Shown piece after piece: positions 35,192 to 46,046 of a stretch of 64,000 nucleotides of DNA. Position 1 is the stretch's first letter. Each line of letters begins with the position of its first letter. The stretch is from positions 34,070 to 98,069 of the forward strand of contig NZ_FRDJ01000007.1 of NCBI RefSeq assembly GCF_900143265.1, given 5' to 3'. This DNA is from Fervidobacterium gondwanense DSM 13020. Its GTDB lineage: Bacteria > Thermotogota > Thermotogae > Thermotogales > Fervidobacteriaceae. A program made the translations under genes and the position numbers. The notes beneath the pieces were generated by a model. The model was not told the origin of the DNA and made no database searches. It worked only from the letters and a program-made list of their open reading frames with translations.

Positions 35192-35392
35192 CTAATATTA
35201 TTTAAACAAAAAGTTCACTGTTTTCAAATCTTGAAATAAGTTGATTATATTCAAATAATTGAAGAAAATTAACTTTTTCTTTCCCATGCATTGTTTTATT
35301 TTCCATTGTTTCTTTGAACACACGCCAGTTTGTGATATCATTTATATGTAGTTCGCAGTACGAATTAAATTGTGGGAGGCGTTTTCGGTAGA

Positions 35393-36637
35393 ATGGATCA
35401 AGAGCGAAGATATATGAATCCTTATAGGGCTTTAAGGAACAAGTACTATCGAAATTTCTGGGTTGTACAGAGTATTTCACTTATAGGAACGTGGATAGAT
35501 ACAACATTACGAGGTTGGGTAGCCGTCAACATGTTTGCCGAGAATAAAGCATCTGGATTTATTGGTTTGATTGCCTTTCTAAAGGGCTTCCCTTCAGTCT
35601 TTTTTTCGCCTGTCGCTGGTGTTCTAATTGATTGGTTCGGACCTAAGAATATTCTTCTTTACAGTCAAGTTATCGATGCTGTAAATGCTTTTATAATGGC
35701 ATATTTAGTATGGAAGGGGTTGTTAAGTCCGTATGTGTTGCTTGCTTTAAGTCTTGCAATGGGAATAACAAGTAAATTTTATTTGCCGTCTCGAAATACG
35801 TTCATATCTAACATTGTTCCGAAAGAACTATTACCAAACGCTCTTGCTCTGCATTCTATGATCTTTAATGTGGCGAGAATGATTGGACCCACGATTGCTG
35901 GATTCATAGTTAAGTCTTATGGTTTACAGGTTGGCTTTATCGTAAATGCAATCTCATTCGTGCCACTTATCGTGGTTCTTTTCTTTATTCCTGATAACTA
36001 TTCTTCATCTTCGAATGTGTCGTTTAAAAGATTTTTCCTTGATTTGCGTGATGGAATACGTTACGTGATTAAGAATGATGTACTTTCAAGAACATTCATA
36101 GGTTTAACGATGTATTCCTTATTCGGTATGCCATTTGGAATGTTGATGCAAGCATTTGTAAAGAGCGTTGTTAAGTATGATATCCTCGGATACAGTCTTA
36201 TAATGGGGATGATGGGTGTTGGAGCATTCATCGGTGCAAATGTCGTGGCGAGCATCAATTCTAAGAGGCTTATCACTTTAAGGGAAGATTTTCTGCTGCT
36301 CATAATTGGACTGAGCATCCTTGCAGCATCTTTTCAACCAAAACTCGTTCCTATCTCTGCATTTATCGTTGGAGCATGTCAGTCTTCGTTTTTCAATATC
36401 ACGAATAGTAGAACTCAACTTCTTTCTCCATCAGATATGAAAGGAAGAACAATCTCTCTTTATTCCTTTATAAACACGGGTGGCTCACCAACAGGAACGT
36501 TCGTTTTGGGATTACTCGGTAACGTACTTGGAGTGAAGAACGTCTACATCCTTTCTGGTATTATCCTCCTGTTTTTCTCATTTATTAGACTAATTAATCT
36601 GGTCAACTCCACAAAAAGTCGAACAACTACGTTTTAG
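35393..36637 (+). CDS. Major facilitator superfamily transporter
   Basis: A 414-aa MFS protein with about twelve helices. SISLIGTWIDTTLRGWVAV at the first helix and SPVAGVLIDWFGPKNIL (loop 2-3 motif GxLxDRxGxK) are typical of the MFS_3 or EntS-like exporter group. The substrate is unknown. ATG at 35393 is followed by basic residues before the first helix; the frame begins at a GTG (35372), and neither start has ideal spacing from the GGGAGG at 35373-35378. The gene is divergent from the galactoside operon and may or may not be linked to it. Confidence 0.8.
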   Translation: MDQERRYMNPYRALRNKYYRNFWVVQSISLIGTWIDTTLRGWVAVNMFAENKASGFIGLIAFLKGFPSVFFSPVAGVLIDWFGPKNILLYSQVIDAVNAFIMAYLVWKGLLSPYVLLALSLAMGITSKFYLPSRNTFISNIVPKELLPNALALHSMIFNVARMIGPTIAGFIVKSYGLQVGFIVNAISFVPLIVVLFFIPDNYSSSSNVSFKRFFLDLRDGIRYVIKNDVLSRTFIGLTMYSLFGMPFGMLMQAFVKSVVKYDILGYSLIMGMMGVGAFIGANVVASINSKRLITLREDFLLLIIGLSILAASFQPKLVPISAFIVGACQSSFFNITNSRTQLLSPSDMKGRTISLYSFINTGGSPTGTFVLGLLGNVLGVKNVYILSGIILLFFSFIRLINLVNSTKSRTTTF

Positions 36638-36681
36638 CTTAAATAAAACCATATGTATGGCAAAATCTCTCCCGTTCTTCG

Positions 36682-36731
36682 TTACAATTTATTGTATACT
36701 ATTGATTAGGACACACAATATGTGGTATAAT
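36682..36731 (+). promoter_or_regulatory. nrdJ promoter with two NrdR-box-like sites
   Basis: TTGATT (36702-36707) and TATAAT (36726-36731) frame an 18-base spacer, with TGG before the -10. ACACAATATGTGGTAT at 36713-36728 and TTACAATTTATTGTAT at 36682-36697 match the NrdR box consensus (ACACwATATmTwGTGT) at about 13 and 12 of 16 positions. They are 31 bases apart, three helical turns, as known for NrdR box pairs. Confidence 0.55.
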
Positions 36732-36783
36732 CTTTCACGCAGGAGAATCTTTAGAAATCATGATTTATCCGGGAGGGATATTT

Positions 36784-39309
36784 ATGTACTCAGCTTTATC
36801 GAAGTTCATCGATTATTGGAAGGATGTTGAGCCTTCGAAGAATGCATACAAAATATTGAGTGAAAGATACTTTCTTAAGACACCGGAAGGCGAGTACTTG
36901 GAAACACGATGGGAACACGTATGTCGCAGAGTTGCTCGCATTATCGCAACTTCAGAATTGGTTAATAACCCAAAACTTAAGGAGAAGGCAGAAGTTGAGC
37001 AGTTAGATGAAGTCAAAGCATGGGAAGAATTGTTCTACAATTTCTTAGTCTCGAGGATTTTCATACCAAATAGTCCTACTCTTTTCAATGCCGGTATGGG
37101 TGTTAGACATGAACTGTTGTGGAAACCAATAGAACAGATGACTTTGGAAGATTATTGGGAAATTTACAAGTCAAGGAACCATCTCCACATGTTATCAGCT
37201 TGTTTTGTAGTTCCAGTTGAAGACAGTATTGAAGGAATATTCGAAGCAGTTAAAGAATATGCACTTATAACCAAGGCTGGTGGAGGTATCGGAAGTAATT
37301 TTTCCAGGTTGAGACCAAAAGGAAGCTTTGTGGCTGGTACGCACGGTCAGGCAAGTGGTCCTGTATCTTTTATGCATGTGTTCAACTCAGCAGTTGGCGT
37401 TGTTGAACAAGGTTACAGAAGACGCGGTGCGTTAATGGGAATACTCAATATAGATCATCCTGATATAGAAGAGTTCATAACCGCAAAAGAGGGAAACGAC
37501 GGGGAAAAGGTGCTTAAGTTCTTCAATATCTCAGTTGGCATTCCAATGGATAGGCAAGAACTGTTGAAATTGTACATGGAAGACGGAGAAATTGAACTAC
37601 GACATCCAAAGTGTAAAGAATCAAAAAAGATTAAAGTTCGAGAGCTGATAAATAAGATGGCCAAAAATGCTTGGAAAACAGGCGATCCAGGACTCGCATT
37701 CCTCGGCGAGATGAATAAGTATTATGCCATGTACCCAGAGATGGCAATTGAAAGTACGAACCCGTGCGGTGAAATTGGGCTTGCACCTTACGAAGCTTGT
37801 AACCTTGGTTCTATTGACGTCGCTAAGTTTTTTAAGGACGGAGAATTCAACTGGGAAGCTTTCGGCGAAGCTACACGCTTAGCTGTTAGGTTCTTGGACA
37901 ATGTTATAGACGTCAATGTATTCCCACTTGAGAAAATTGCAAAAGCTGTAGCAGATAGCAGAAGAATCGGACTTGGAATAATGGGATTTGCAGATTTGTT
38001 GTATTTGCTTGATATACCTTACGATTCGCCAGAAGGAAGACAATTTGCAGCTGATATGACTGCATATATGGCCATTCATGGACATTCGGAGTCAAACAGA
38101 TTAGCACAAGAGAAGGGTAACTTCCCCGCATTTGAAAAGAGTAGGTATTACAGAGAGGACAATTTTGCACCGTTTGCTATGGGAATGAGTAAATTTGATG
38201 ATGAATTGAAACAAGTTCTTGCTGAGTCAAAGCATGGTAAGAGAAATGTGGCAGTTCTTACGATAGCCCCAACAGGTTCAATTTCTAACATTGCAGACAC
38301 AAGCAGTGGTCTGGAACCGAATTTCCTTTTGGCTTACGTAAGGTACATGAATAAACATGATGGTGGAAAAGAAGCGTTGTTCTACGTGAACAAGGTTCTT
38401 GAATCCAAGCTCAAACCCGAAATTCTTGAGAAGATTAAGGAAAGACTTGTAGAAAGCGGTTCCTTAAAAGGCTTTGAGGAAGTTCCAGAAAATATTAAAA
38501 GAGTTTTCGTTACAGCGATGGATATAGCACCAATGGATCACTTGCTCATGCAAGACGCGTTCCAAAGATATGTTGATAATAATATCTCCAAGACAATTAA
38601 TATGCCGAACAGCGCAACTGAAGAAGACGTACTCAACATTTACCTTGAAGCAATGAAATTAAATATCAGAGGTCTCACGATCTATAGAGATGGTTCGTTG
38701 CAAACACAGGTACTTACTTCAGCAAAGAATTTGAAGACGAAAGACGCACCAAAGGTTCAATTCTTCGTTCTTGATGATAAACATAAATTGAGACCGAAGC
38801 CAAGAAAGGAAACGCTAAGAAGCGTTACAAGAAAGTTCAAATCCGATACTGGTACAACATACATAACAGTTAGTTTCGATGATAACGGAGAGGCTGTTGA
38901 AATATTCCTATCTAATGGTACGGAACTTGCAGAAGCAATTGGTAGGCTCAGCTCAATAGCTCTGCGTGCCGGAGTCTCCGCCGAGGAAATTTTGGAGCAA
39001 CTGCGGAAGGTAAAAGGTAGCTATACACCAGCTTTGGCAAAAGAGATTAAGAATGCGGTTGACGACTTTGTAGATCTGTGGGGAGAGACCCCTGCAGAAG
39101 GCTTTGATACATTTACCATAGATGGAACTGCAAAGACTGCCGAAGAAATAGAGAAATTTGTAACTGCAAATGGTCTGCAGTGGAGTGAGGGATACTACAT
39201 AGATGCAGACGGTAATACCTACTGTCCATCTTGTCTCTCAAAGAACAGCATTATCAAACAGGAAGGATGTACAAGTTGTAGAAAATGTGGATGGAGTAAA
39301 TGCAGCTAA
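36784..39309 (+). CDS. nrdJ: Adenosylcobalamin-dependent (class II) ribonucleoside-diphosphate reductase
   Basis: An 841-aa enzyme that makes deoxyribonucleotides. FIPNSPTLFNAG and HMLSACFVVPVEDS with the first redox Cys are present, as are GGGIGSNFSRLRPKG, ESTNPCGEIGL with the radical Cys flanked by Asn and Glu, and APTGSISNIADTSSGLEP. The C-terminus ends in a zinc ribbon-like CPSC...CTSCRKCGWSKC that regenerates the active site. No small subunit gene is adjacent, which fits the B12-dependent class that works with or without oxygen. ATG 36784 follows CGGGAGGG. It is flanked by a promoter carrying NrdR-like sites and by a strong terminator. Confidence 0.93.
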   Translation: MYSALSKFIDYWKDVEPSKNAYKILSERYFLKTPEGEYLETRWEHVCRRVARIIATSELVNNPKLKEKAEVEQLDEVKAWEELFYNFLVSRIFIPNSPTLFNAGMGVRHELLWKPIEQMTLEDYWEIYKSRNHLHMLSACFVVPVEDSIEGIFEAVKEYALITKAGGGIGSNFSRLRPKGSFVAGTHGQASGPVSFMHVFNSAVGVVEQGYRRRGALMGILNIDHPDIEEFITAKEGNDGEKVLKFFNISVGIPMDRQELLKLYMEDGEIELRHPKCKESKKIKVRELINKMAKNAWKTGDPGLAFLGEMNKYYAMYPEMAIESTNPCGEIGLAPYEACNLGSIDVAKFFKDGEFNWEAFGEATRLAVRFLDNVIDVNVFPLEKIAKAVADSRRIGLGIMGFADLLYLLDIPYDSPEGRQFAADMTAYMAIHGHSESNRLAQEKGNFPAFEKSRYYREDNFAPFAMGMSKFDDELKQVLAESKHGKRNVAVLTIAPTGSISNIADTSSGLEPNFLLAYVRYMNKHDGGKEALFYVNKVLESKLKPEILEKIKERLVESGSLKGFEEVPENIKRVFVTAMDIAPMDHLLMQDAFQRYVDNNISKTINMPNSATEEDVLNIYLEAMKLNIRGLTIYRDGSLQTQVLTSAKNLKTKDAPKVQFFVLDDKHKLRPKPRKETLRSVTRKFKSDTGTTYITVSFDDNGEAVEIFLSNGTELAEAIGRLSSIALRAGVSAEEILEQLRKVKGSYTPALAKEIKNAVDDFVDLWGETPAEGFDTFTIDGTAKTAEEIEKFVTANGLQWSEGYYIDADGNTYCPSCLSKNSIIKQEGCTSCRKCGWSKCS

Positions 39310-39325
39310 GTTGAAATAAGATAAA

Positions 39326-39368
39326 CCCCCTTGCAGTTTTGAAGAAACTTGCAAGGGGGTCTTATTTT
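39326..39368. terminator. Terminator between nrdJ and rex
   Basis: ACCCCCTTGC AGTTT pairs with AAACTTGCAAGGGGGT across a short loop, with a single bulge, followed by CTTATTTTT. It lies between convergent genes and can serve both. Confidence 0.75.
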
Positions 39369-39381
39369 TGGATATCTTGAA

Positions 39382-40023
39382 TCATTCATCGTCTTCCAAA
39401 ATAAATGCATTATCTCCCATTATTATAGTATAGGCTAATGTTTCAAATGATAAAGTTATATCCACATCTTCAACAGGTATATTCACTCTCAGTTTAATAG
39501 GTGAAAAATTGACAATACCCTTAACTCCCGAATCTTCAACCTGTTCCGCCACATACTGAGCAGCGCTCTCCGGAACTGCTATAACAGCAATTTCTATGTT
39601 CTTCTCCTGAACCATCTCTTTGAGATCGCTTATGTGCGTTACAGTTATACCACCTATTTTCTTCCCAACTTTCTCTCTATCGTTATCGAATATAGCAACA
39701 ACATTGAACTTATGTTTTAAAAGCCCCGGATAATTCGCCAGCGCACTTCCCAGATTTCCGGCACCTATTATTGCAACATTCCACTCTTTGTTGACGCCTA
39801 TTATAAACGCTATCTCACCAAGAAGCTTGTTAACGCTATAACCAAGTCCGCGTTTGCCAAAGTTACCGAAATACGACAGGTCTTTACGTACTTGACTTGG
39901 CTTTATATTCAATCTTTCTGCAATGTCCTGCGAAGAAACAAAGTTAACACCTTCTTCTTTATATCTTGATAAGCAACGATAGTAAAGTCCGAGACGTTTC
40001 ACCGTCGGTTTTGGTATTTTCAT
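39382..40023 (-). CDS. rex: Redox-sensing transcriptional repressor Rex
   Basis: A 213-aa Rex protein. The N-terminal winged helix has VNFVSSQDIAERLNIKPSQVRKDLSYFGNFGKRGLGY, the strongly conserved Rex DNA-binding region. The Rossmann domain begins at NVAIIGAGNLGSAL and binds NADH. Rex releases DNA when the NADH/NAD ratio rises, so it should govern fermentation and hydrogen genes. The gene has its own upstream region of about 140 bases and no partner in the operon. Length is normal. Confidence 0.95.
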   Translation of the reverse strand: MKIPKPTVKRLGLYYRCLSRYKEEGVNFVSSQDIAERLNIKPSQVRKDLSYFGNFGKRGLGYSVNKLLGEIAFIIGVNKEWNVAIIGAGNLGSALANYPGLLKHKFNVVAIFDNDREKVGKKIGGITVTHISDLKEMVQEKNIEIAVIAVPESAAQYVAEQVEDSGVKGIVNFSPIKLRVNIPVEDVDITLSFETLAYTIIMGDNAFILEDDE

Positions 40024-40166
40024 CCCGTTTCACCCCTGCTTTTCTTTAATAATCATAATGCATGTTATATCTTTCACAATTATATCACTTTTCCTTTCAT
40101 TAATCAAGGAATAATTGATATCGTTTCACAAAGGTAATTATTGAATAGCGAACATCGTTCTTCAGT

Positions 40167-40808
40167 CTATAAACCACTTTCGAATGTTGTGAGTACAACT
40201 TTTATTCGCCCAGGTTGTCGAGCCGACGTTTCCACTACCACAAAGTAGTTGCAAATTCTTTGCTTGTTGCTACAATCTACGCAGTAGCCGGTCTTTATAC
40301 ATGGAGTCTCCAAGTTCAATCTCTTGGAATTCATAGGCGATATAAACTGTAGTCTTCGACGTGCATTTTCAACATCCTCAACAACCTTATTAACACTTGC
40401 AATAATCACAACATTTCTTGGACCATACAAAACTGCTGCGACTCTGTTACCATTTCCATCCAAAAATACAAGCTTTCCGTCATTTGTTATGGCGTTTGCA
40501 CTGGAAAGATAATAATCAACGGTGAAAGACTTTAATTCAATTTCTTTTCTTTCTTGTATAGTTTGCGCTGAAGCTCTATCATAATATACATAGTTTCCAC
40601 TACGCAATAAATTCAAGACTCCGGTTTCTGCTAAAGTCAAAGAACCACCATTAGAAACAGAAGCACCCTCAGGAATTATACTCTTTACCGTCTCAAGTAA
40701 TTCTTCCTTTGAGCGGGCAATAAATACATCAAAGTATCTTTTCTTCATTTCTTTAGACAATTGTTCGGCAAGACTTTCATAGCGCCAGTTATAAAGCTCA
40801 ACTCTCAT
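40167..40808 (-). CDS. LUD-domain protein (LutC/YkgG-like)
   Basis: A 213-aa protein with the lactate-utilisation LUD fold. VSNGGSLTLAETGVLNLL, YYLSSANAITNDGKLVFLDGNGNRVAA and YGPRNVVIIASVNKVV are family segments. The C-terminal CIKTGYCVDCSNKQRICNYFVVVE carries four cysteines that could bind zinc or an Fe-S cluster. LutC partners (LutA, LutB) are absent here, so lactate oxidation is not supported. The start at ATG 40806-40808 follows GGGGGTAGACGTG; the longer frame to 41066 would run through the tRNA-Asp gene and is rejected. Confidence 0.83.
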   Translation of the reverse strand: MRVELYNWRYESLAEQLSKEMKKRYFDVFIARSKEELLETVKSIIPEGASVSNGGSLTLAETGVLNLLRSGNYVYYDRASAQTIQERKEIELKSFTVDYYLSSANAITNDGKLVFLDGNGNRVAAVLYGPRNVVIIASVNKVVEDVENARRRLQFISPMNSKRLNLETPCIKTGYCVDCSNKQRICNYFVVVETSARQPGRIKVVLTTFESGL

Positions 40809-40867
40809 CACGTCTACCCCCTTCGATTTTCTTGTTTGGCCATTGAATTCATTGGAATCATAAAGAA

Positions 40868-40894
40868 AAACGGGACCATTAAGGTCCCGTTTGT
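40868..40894 (-). terminator. Terminator behind tRNA-Asp
   Basis: AAACGGGACC and GGTCCCGTTT form a 10-bp stem with loop ATTAA. On the minus strand it is followed by TTTTTCTTTA, immediately downstream of the tRNA gene. Confidence 0.8.
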
Positions 40895-40972
40895 TGGCGG
40901 GGACGACGAGATTTGAACTCGCGGCCACCGGTGTGACAGACCGGCGTGCTAACCAGGCTGCACCACGTCCCC
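40895..40972 (-). tRNA. tRNA-Asp (GTC)
   Basis: The minus strand folds into a complete cloverleaf. The acceptor stem GGGGACG/CGTCCCC, D stem GTGC/GCAC, anticodon stem CCGGT/ACCGG with loop CTGTCAC (anticodon GTC), and T arm GCGAG TTCAAAT CTCGT are all visible. The CCA end is encoded. A terminator hairpin follows. Confidence 0.95.
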
Positions 40973-41089
40973 GTCTTTTTGTTGAGTCAGTTTTCGTCAC
41001 TGACCGAGCAATATTTTGCCATACATTCCGGGAGTTGTCAATAGGGTATTTCAAAAAATTTTTCAAGATTAAACTACTTGAAGTTGTTT

Positions 41090-42951
<1,862 letters not shown>

Positions 42952-43006
42952 TCCTTTTCGACCTCCTTTTTCATTTTGAATATTTTACCACATGATTTGA
43001 ACTATC

Positions 43007-43043
43007 TGTAAACAGAGAAGGTCTAATATTGTATACAGAGAAG
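43007..43043 (+). repeat. Two 14-bp direct repeats upstream of the CsgG-like gene
   Basis: TGTAAACAGAGAAG (43007-43020) and TGTATACAGAGAAG (43030-43043) differ at one base and start 23 bases apart, about two helical turns. They sit in the promoter region, 53-89 bases before the start codon, and could bind a dimeric regulator. Confidence 0.45.
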
Positions 43044-43095
43044 TATTGTGCGGTCATATTCTCTATTCTTCACTATATTTCGAGGAGGTGTATCT

Positions 43096-44271
43096 ATGAA
43101 CAGCCGAGCGTTTGGAAGAAAATTAGTAATTTTTGTATTCCTGTTTTTACTTGCTTCAATGTTTTTCACCGCAGGTGGAGTCACAATCACTGAAAAGGTC
43201 AAGCTTGTTATATTACCGGGGAAAATAGGCCAGGGATGGAACATGGACGAGGTTGACTATTTACTCTCAATACTTGAAGAGCAAGCTCTTGAACTCGGAA
43301 GATTCCAGCTCTTTCCGAGGGGTGATTTGCAACAGATAATGAAAGAGAGAAACCTCAGTGAATTCGGAGTCTCCGAAGCGGTAGAAATTGGAAAACTCGG
43401 TGGTTCAAAGTACGCATTACTTTTAACACTTACTGAACTGTCTTCATCTTGGAGTAGTAAATCAAACGCTTACATCGCAGTTTCAAGATACACCATAAAG
43501 CTTTACAACATTGAGGACGGAAGCTTATTAGCTTCAAAGACACTCGATTCGGGAGGTTCCTCAAAAGAAAGTAGTCAAAAGGCTATTACGGAGGCACTTA
43601 AGAGCACAGCGACAGATATTTGGTACGAATTAAGGCAGATATTCAAACTGGAAGCATATGTACAGGCAATCCAGGGCAATACGGTAATATTGGCTGGAGT
43701 TGATAGAAAACTCATAAAATCAGGTTATGTGTTTGAGATCGAGACAGAAAGTGGTGTTGGCTATGTGAAAGTTGTTGGATTCAACAAAAATGACGGAACC
43801 GTAGTCACACAGCTCATGTATGGAGAAATGCCCAGAGAGTACGATGTTGCAACCGAATATCCGATGCTACCAATTAGAGCCGGAATTGGAGTGAGTTACT
43901 TTTCTGGAATGTTTGGTTTGGGGATATCAGGATGGGGTGGAACAGAAGACATACCTGTCCCGTTACACATAGGTCTTGGAACATTCTTGGGCTCCATTTG
44001 GAGTTACACACCGGTCTATTTAAACTTAGGCGTTGGGATGAACATACTTACTATGGGACGTATTTCTACGATGGCCAATGGTGGTTTAAGTATGGTAGGA
44101 CTTGTGGACATGGATACTTACGAACCTGTTGCTTATCTCTTTGGACTTTTTGTAGGTGGAATGATCACTTATGATTTCAATCCAAAATCTGGCGTTTATG
44201 GAAGTATTGGCTACTCATACTATTTTGGAGACGTTTCTGGCATTTCGATACAGATAGGTTTGTATTTTTAA
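43096..44271 (+). CDS. CsgG-like envelope protein with C-terminal barrel-like domain
   Basis: A 391-aa exported protein. A signal peptide (LVIFVFLFLLASMFFTAGG) has no lipobox Cys. Residues 30-190 resemble the CsgG/LpoB-type fold: LVILPGKIGQGWNM, LFPRGDLQQIMKERNLSE, EIGKLGGSKYALLLTLTEL and SRYTIKLYNIEDG are typical of that group. From about 260 the chain is a series of glycine-rich amphipathic strands ending in QIGLYF, like an outer-membrane barrel. I do not know this fusion as a named family. ATG 43096 follows GAGGAGGTG. It is probably part of the outer sheath or an export complex. Confidence 0.65.
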   Translation: MNSRAFGRKLVIFVFLFLLASMFFTAGGVTITEKVKLVILPGKIGQGWNMDEVDYLLSILEEQALELGRFQLFPRGDLQQIMKERNLSEFGVSEAVEIGKLGGSKYALLLTLTELSSSWSSKSNAYIAVSRYTIKLYNIEDGSLLASKTLDSGGSSKESSQKAITEALKSTATDIWYELRQIFKLEAYVQAIQGNTVILAGVDRKLIKSGYVFEIETESGVGYVKVVGFNKNDGTVVTQLMYGEMPREYDVATEYPMLPIRAGIGVSYFSGMFGLGISGWGGTEDIPVPLHIGLGTFLGSIWSYTPVYLNLGVGMNILTMGRISTMANGGLSMVGLVDMDTYEPVAYLFGLFVGGMITYDFNPKSGVYGSIGYSYYFGDVSGISIQIGLYF

Positions 44272-44297
44272 GTAGATTTCAGTTTTTGAGGCAGAAT

Positions 44298-44330
44298 ATT
44301 GCTACTCGAACTTTGCCGTAGCAATTTTAT
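44298..44330 (+). terminator. Terminator after the CsgG-like gene
   Basis: ATTGCTAC (44298-44305) and GTAGCAAT (44318-44325) form an 8-bp stem followed by TTTAT. It overlaps the promoter region of the next gene. Confidence 0.6.
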
Positions 44331-44340
44331 CTGGTATAAT
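44313..44340 (+). promoter_or_regulatory. Promoter of the diguanylate cyclase gene
   Basis: TTGCCG (44313-44318), a 16-base spacer and TATAAT (44335-44340) preceded by TGG, an extended -10. Confidence 0.55.
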
Positions 44341-44394
44341 CTTGCTTGATAGAATTGGATATTAATCTGAAGCGTAGATGATGGGGGATTTTCT

Positions 44395-45963
44395 TTGAGA
44401 GGTTATTTTTCTTATTATATGAAGAGCAGTTCATACTCTTTAGCTTTTTTTCTTTCCCTATTGTTACTTTTTAGATGGTCTATAGCAGCAGATGGAATCC
44501 TAATAGAACAGTGGCAAGTTCTTAGGGATAGCAATCAAGTTTTCCAAAGTGAAATAGTCGATGGTAGGTTTTACAGGGTTATCAAGAAACCCTCAACCGT
44601 AAGATTAAGAGCTATTTTAGATAGTAAGAAGCTCAAGAATAATACTAACCAACCACTTTATATTTACATACCTCAAATTGACACATCTTATTTTGCTGTT
44701 TATCTTGACGGACAAATCATTGGAAGTTTTGGATTTGAAAATGAACGTACGGCACATGTGTGGTATCAACCCTTTATCTTCAAGCTTCCTGAAAAAATTG
44801 CAGTGGATTCCAACATAGAATTTCTAATTTCTGGTGTTTATGAGATTGGCATCGACTTCCCAGTTACTATTATAAATGAAACACAGAAATCGAAGTATGC
44901 TGTGTTGTACTTTTTGACAAGCTTAGCTCTTCCCATTGCTACAGGTCTAGCTCTCACGTTATCGGTTATCTTATATTCCATCGCAATGAACCTATCTAAT
45001 AACAAAAAGGAGATTTACAGACATTTAGCAATTGCAAGCTTTTTCGCAACCGTGTGGCTATTTGATTTATTTGCATTTCCAACGATGGGTTCTGTTACCA
45101 CTTTTCTTATACTGAGAAAGATCTTTGTTGCTTCAGGATACCTCGGTTTTGCCGCGTTGCTATATGCAATCGACAAAGAAGTATCAAGCTCTCTTTCTAA
45201 GACTGGTAAAGTTATGGTGGCGACAAATTTCATCGGTGCTGCTTCTTTGCTATTTTCACCTTCGAATTATTTGCTCAAGGAAATTTCAAATAATGTTGCA
45301 TTGCTACTTTTAGCCAACGCAGTTTATCTGTTCTTTAAATCATTGAAGATGTATTCAAGAGTTTTGATGGGTTTCATAATGTTTTTCATTTATGCGGTTT
45401 TACACGATGGAATTTCTATGTTCTTCTCAACGGGAACTAAGCTACTTTCGGGATTTGGTATAGCTTCAATGTTTGCTGGTTTTGCCTATACTCTGGTTCA
45501 GGAATATAAGCAAATGGTTGTTCAAATAACGATGTCACATATAAAGAGCATTACTGACCCACTTACTAATGCTTACAACAGAGGCGCATTAAGTGGGATA
45601 GTGTTCAGTCCAGATGATGCTTTCGTATATATTGATATGGATAGGTTTAAGGAAATAAACGACAAGCACGGTCATGACACTGGAGATGAAATCCTCAAGT
45701 TGCTTGTAAGTACTATAAAGAGGAATATAAGATCAAACGATATGGTCGTGCGAATGGGAGGAGACGAATTCTTAGTAGTTCTGAGAAGTTGCCCTGTTAA
45801 TAAAGCACAAGAAATATTTGAAAAAATATCTAAAGAGTTTTATTTATCCCATATTCTCCATCCAAAATTTTCTTACGGAATCGTACAATATCAATTTAAT
45901 CTTGAGAAAACTATAAGAGTTGTAGATGATTTAATGTATAAGATGAAAGAATCAAGAAGATGA
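44395..45963 (+). CDS. Membrane diguanylate cyclase with extracellular sensor domain
   Basis: A 522-aa protein. After a hydrophobic N-terminal segment (SLAFFLSLLLLFRWSIAAD) an extracytoplasmic domain of about 130 residues follows, with a 7TMR-DISM-like look (YIYIPQIDTSYFAVYLDGQIIGSF). Then about seven membrane helices (170-370) and a C-terminal GGDEF domain. FVYIDMDRFKEINDKHGHDTGDEIL and RMGGDEFLVVL show an intact catalytic site, and RSND five residues before it is the product-inhibition site. It should make c-di-GMP. The likely start is a TTG with GGGGGA upstream; an ATG eight codons later is possible. Confidence 0.82.
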   Translation: MRGYFSYYMKSSSYSLAFFLSLLLLFRWSIAADGILIEQWQVLRDSNQVFQSEIVDGRFYRVIKKPSTVRLRAILDSKKLKNNTNQPLYIYIPQIDTSYFAVYLDGQIIGSFGFENERTAHVWYQPFIFKLPEKIAVDSNIEFLISGVYEIGIDFPVTIINETQKSKYAVLYFLTSLALPIATGLALTLSVILYSIAMNLSNNKKEIYRHLAIASFFATVWLFDLFAFPTMGSVTTFLILRKIFVASGYLGFAALLYAIDKEVSSSLSKTGKVMVATNFIGAASLLFSPSNYLLKEISNNVALLLLANAVYLFFKSLKMYSRVLMGFIMFFIYAVLHDGISMFFSTGTKLLSGFGIASMFAGFAYTLVQEYKQMVVQITMSHIKSITDPLTNAYNRGALSGIVFSPDDAFVYIDMDRFKEINDKHGHDTGDEILKLLVSTIKRNIRSNDMVVRMGGDEFLVVLRSCPVNKAQEIFEKISKEFYLSHILHPKFSYGIVQYQFNLEKTIRVVDDLMYKMKESRR

Positions 45964-45985
45964 ATTTGCAAATTACTATTGTTCC

Positions 45986-46015
45986 TTGATTGAAATTTGT
46001 ATAATGTGGTATAAT
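45986..46015 (+). promoter_or_regulatory. Promoter of the H-NOX chemoreceptor gene
   Basis: TTGATT (45986-45991), an 18-base spacer and TATAAT (46010-46015) preceded by TGG. Confidence 0.55.
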
Positions 46016-46046
46016 ATACAAGAATCGTTTGGAAAGGGGGATGAAT

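Noticed and set aside
35202..35480. 92-aa minus-strand ORF
   Set aside because: It overlaps the start of the MFS gene, has no ribosome binding site and an unlikely composition.
40024..40166. Rex operator upstream of rex
   Set aside because: Only single half-site-like TTTCACAA stretches are seen; no full TTGTGAA-N-TTCACAA palindrome.
40809..41066. N-terminal extension of the LUD-protein frame to 41066
   Set aside because: The extension runs through the tRNA-Asp gene and its terminator; the ATG at 40808 has its own ribosome binding site.
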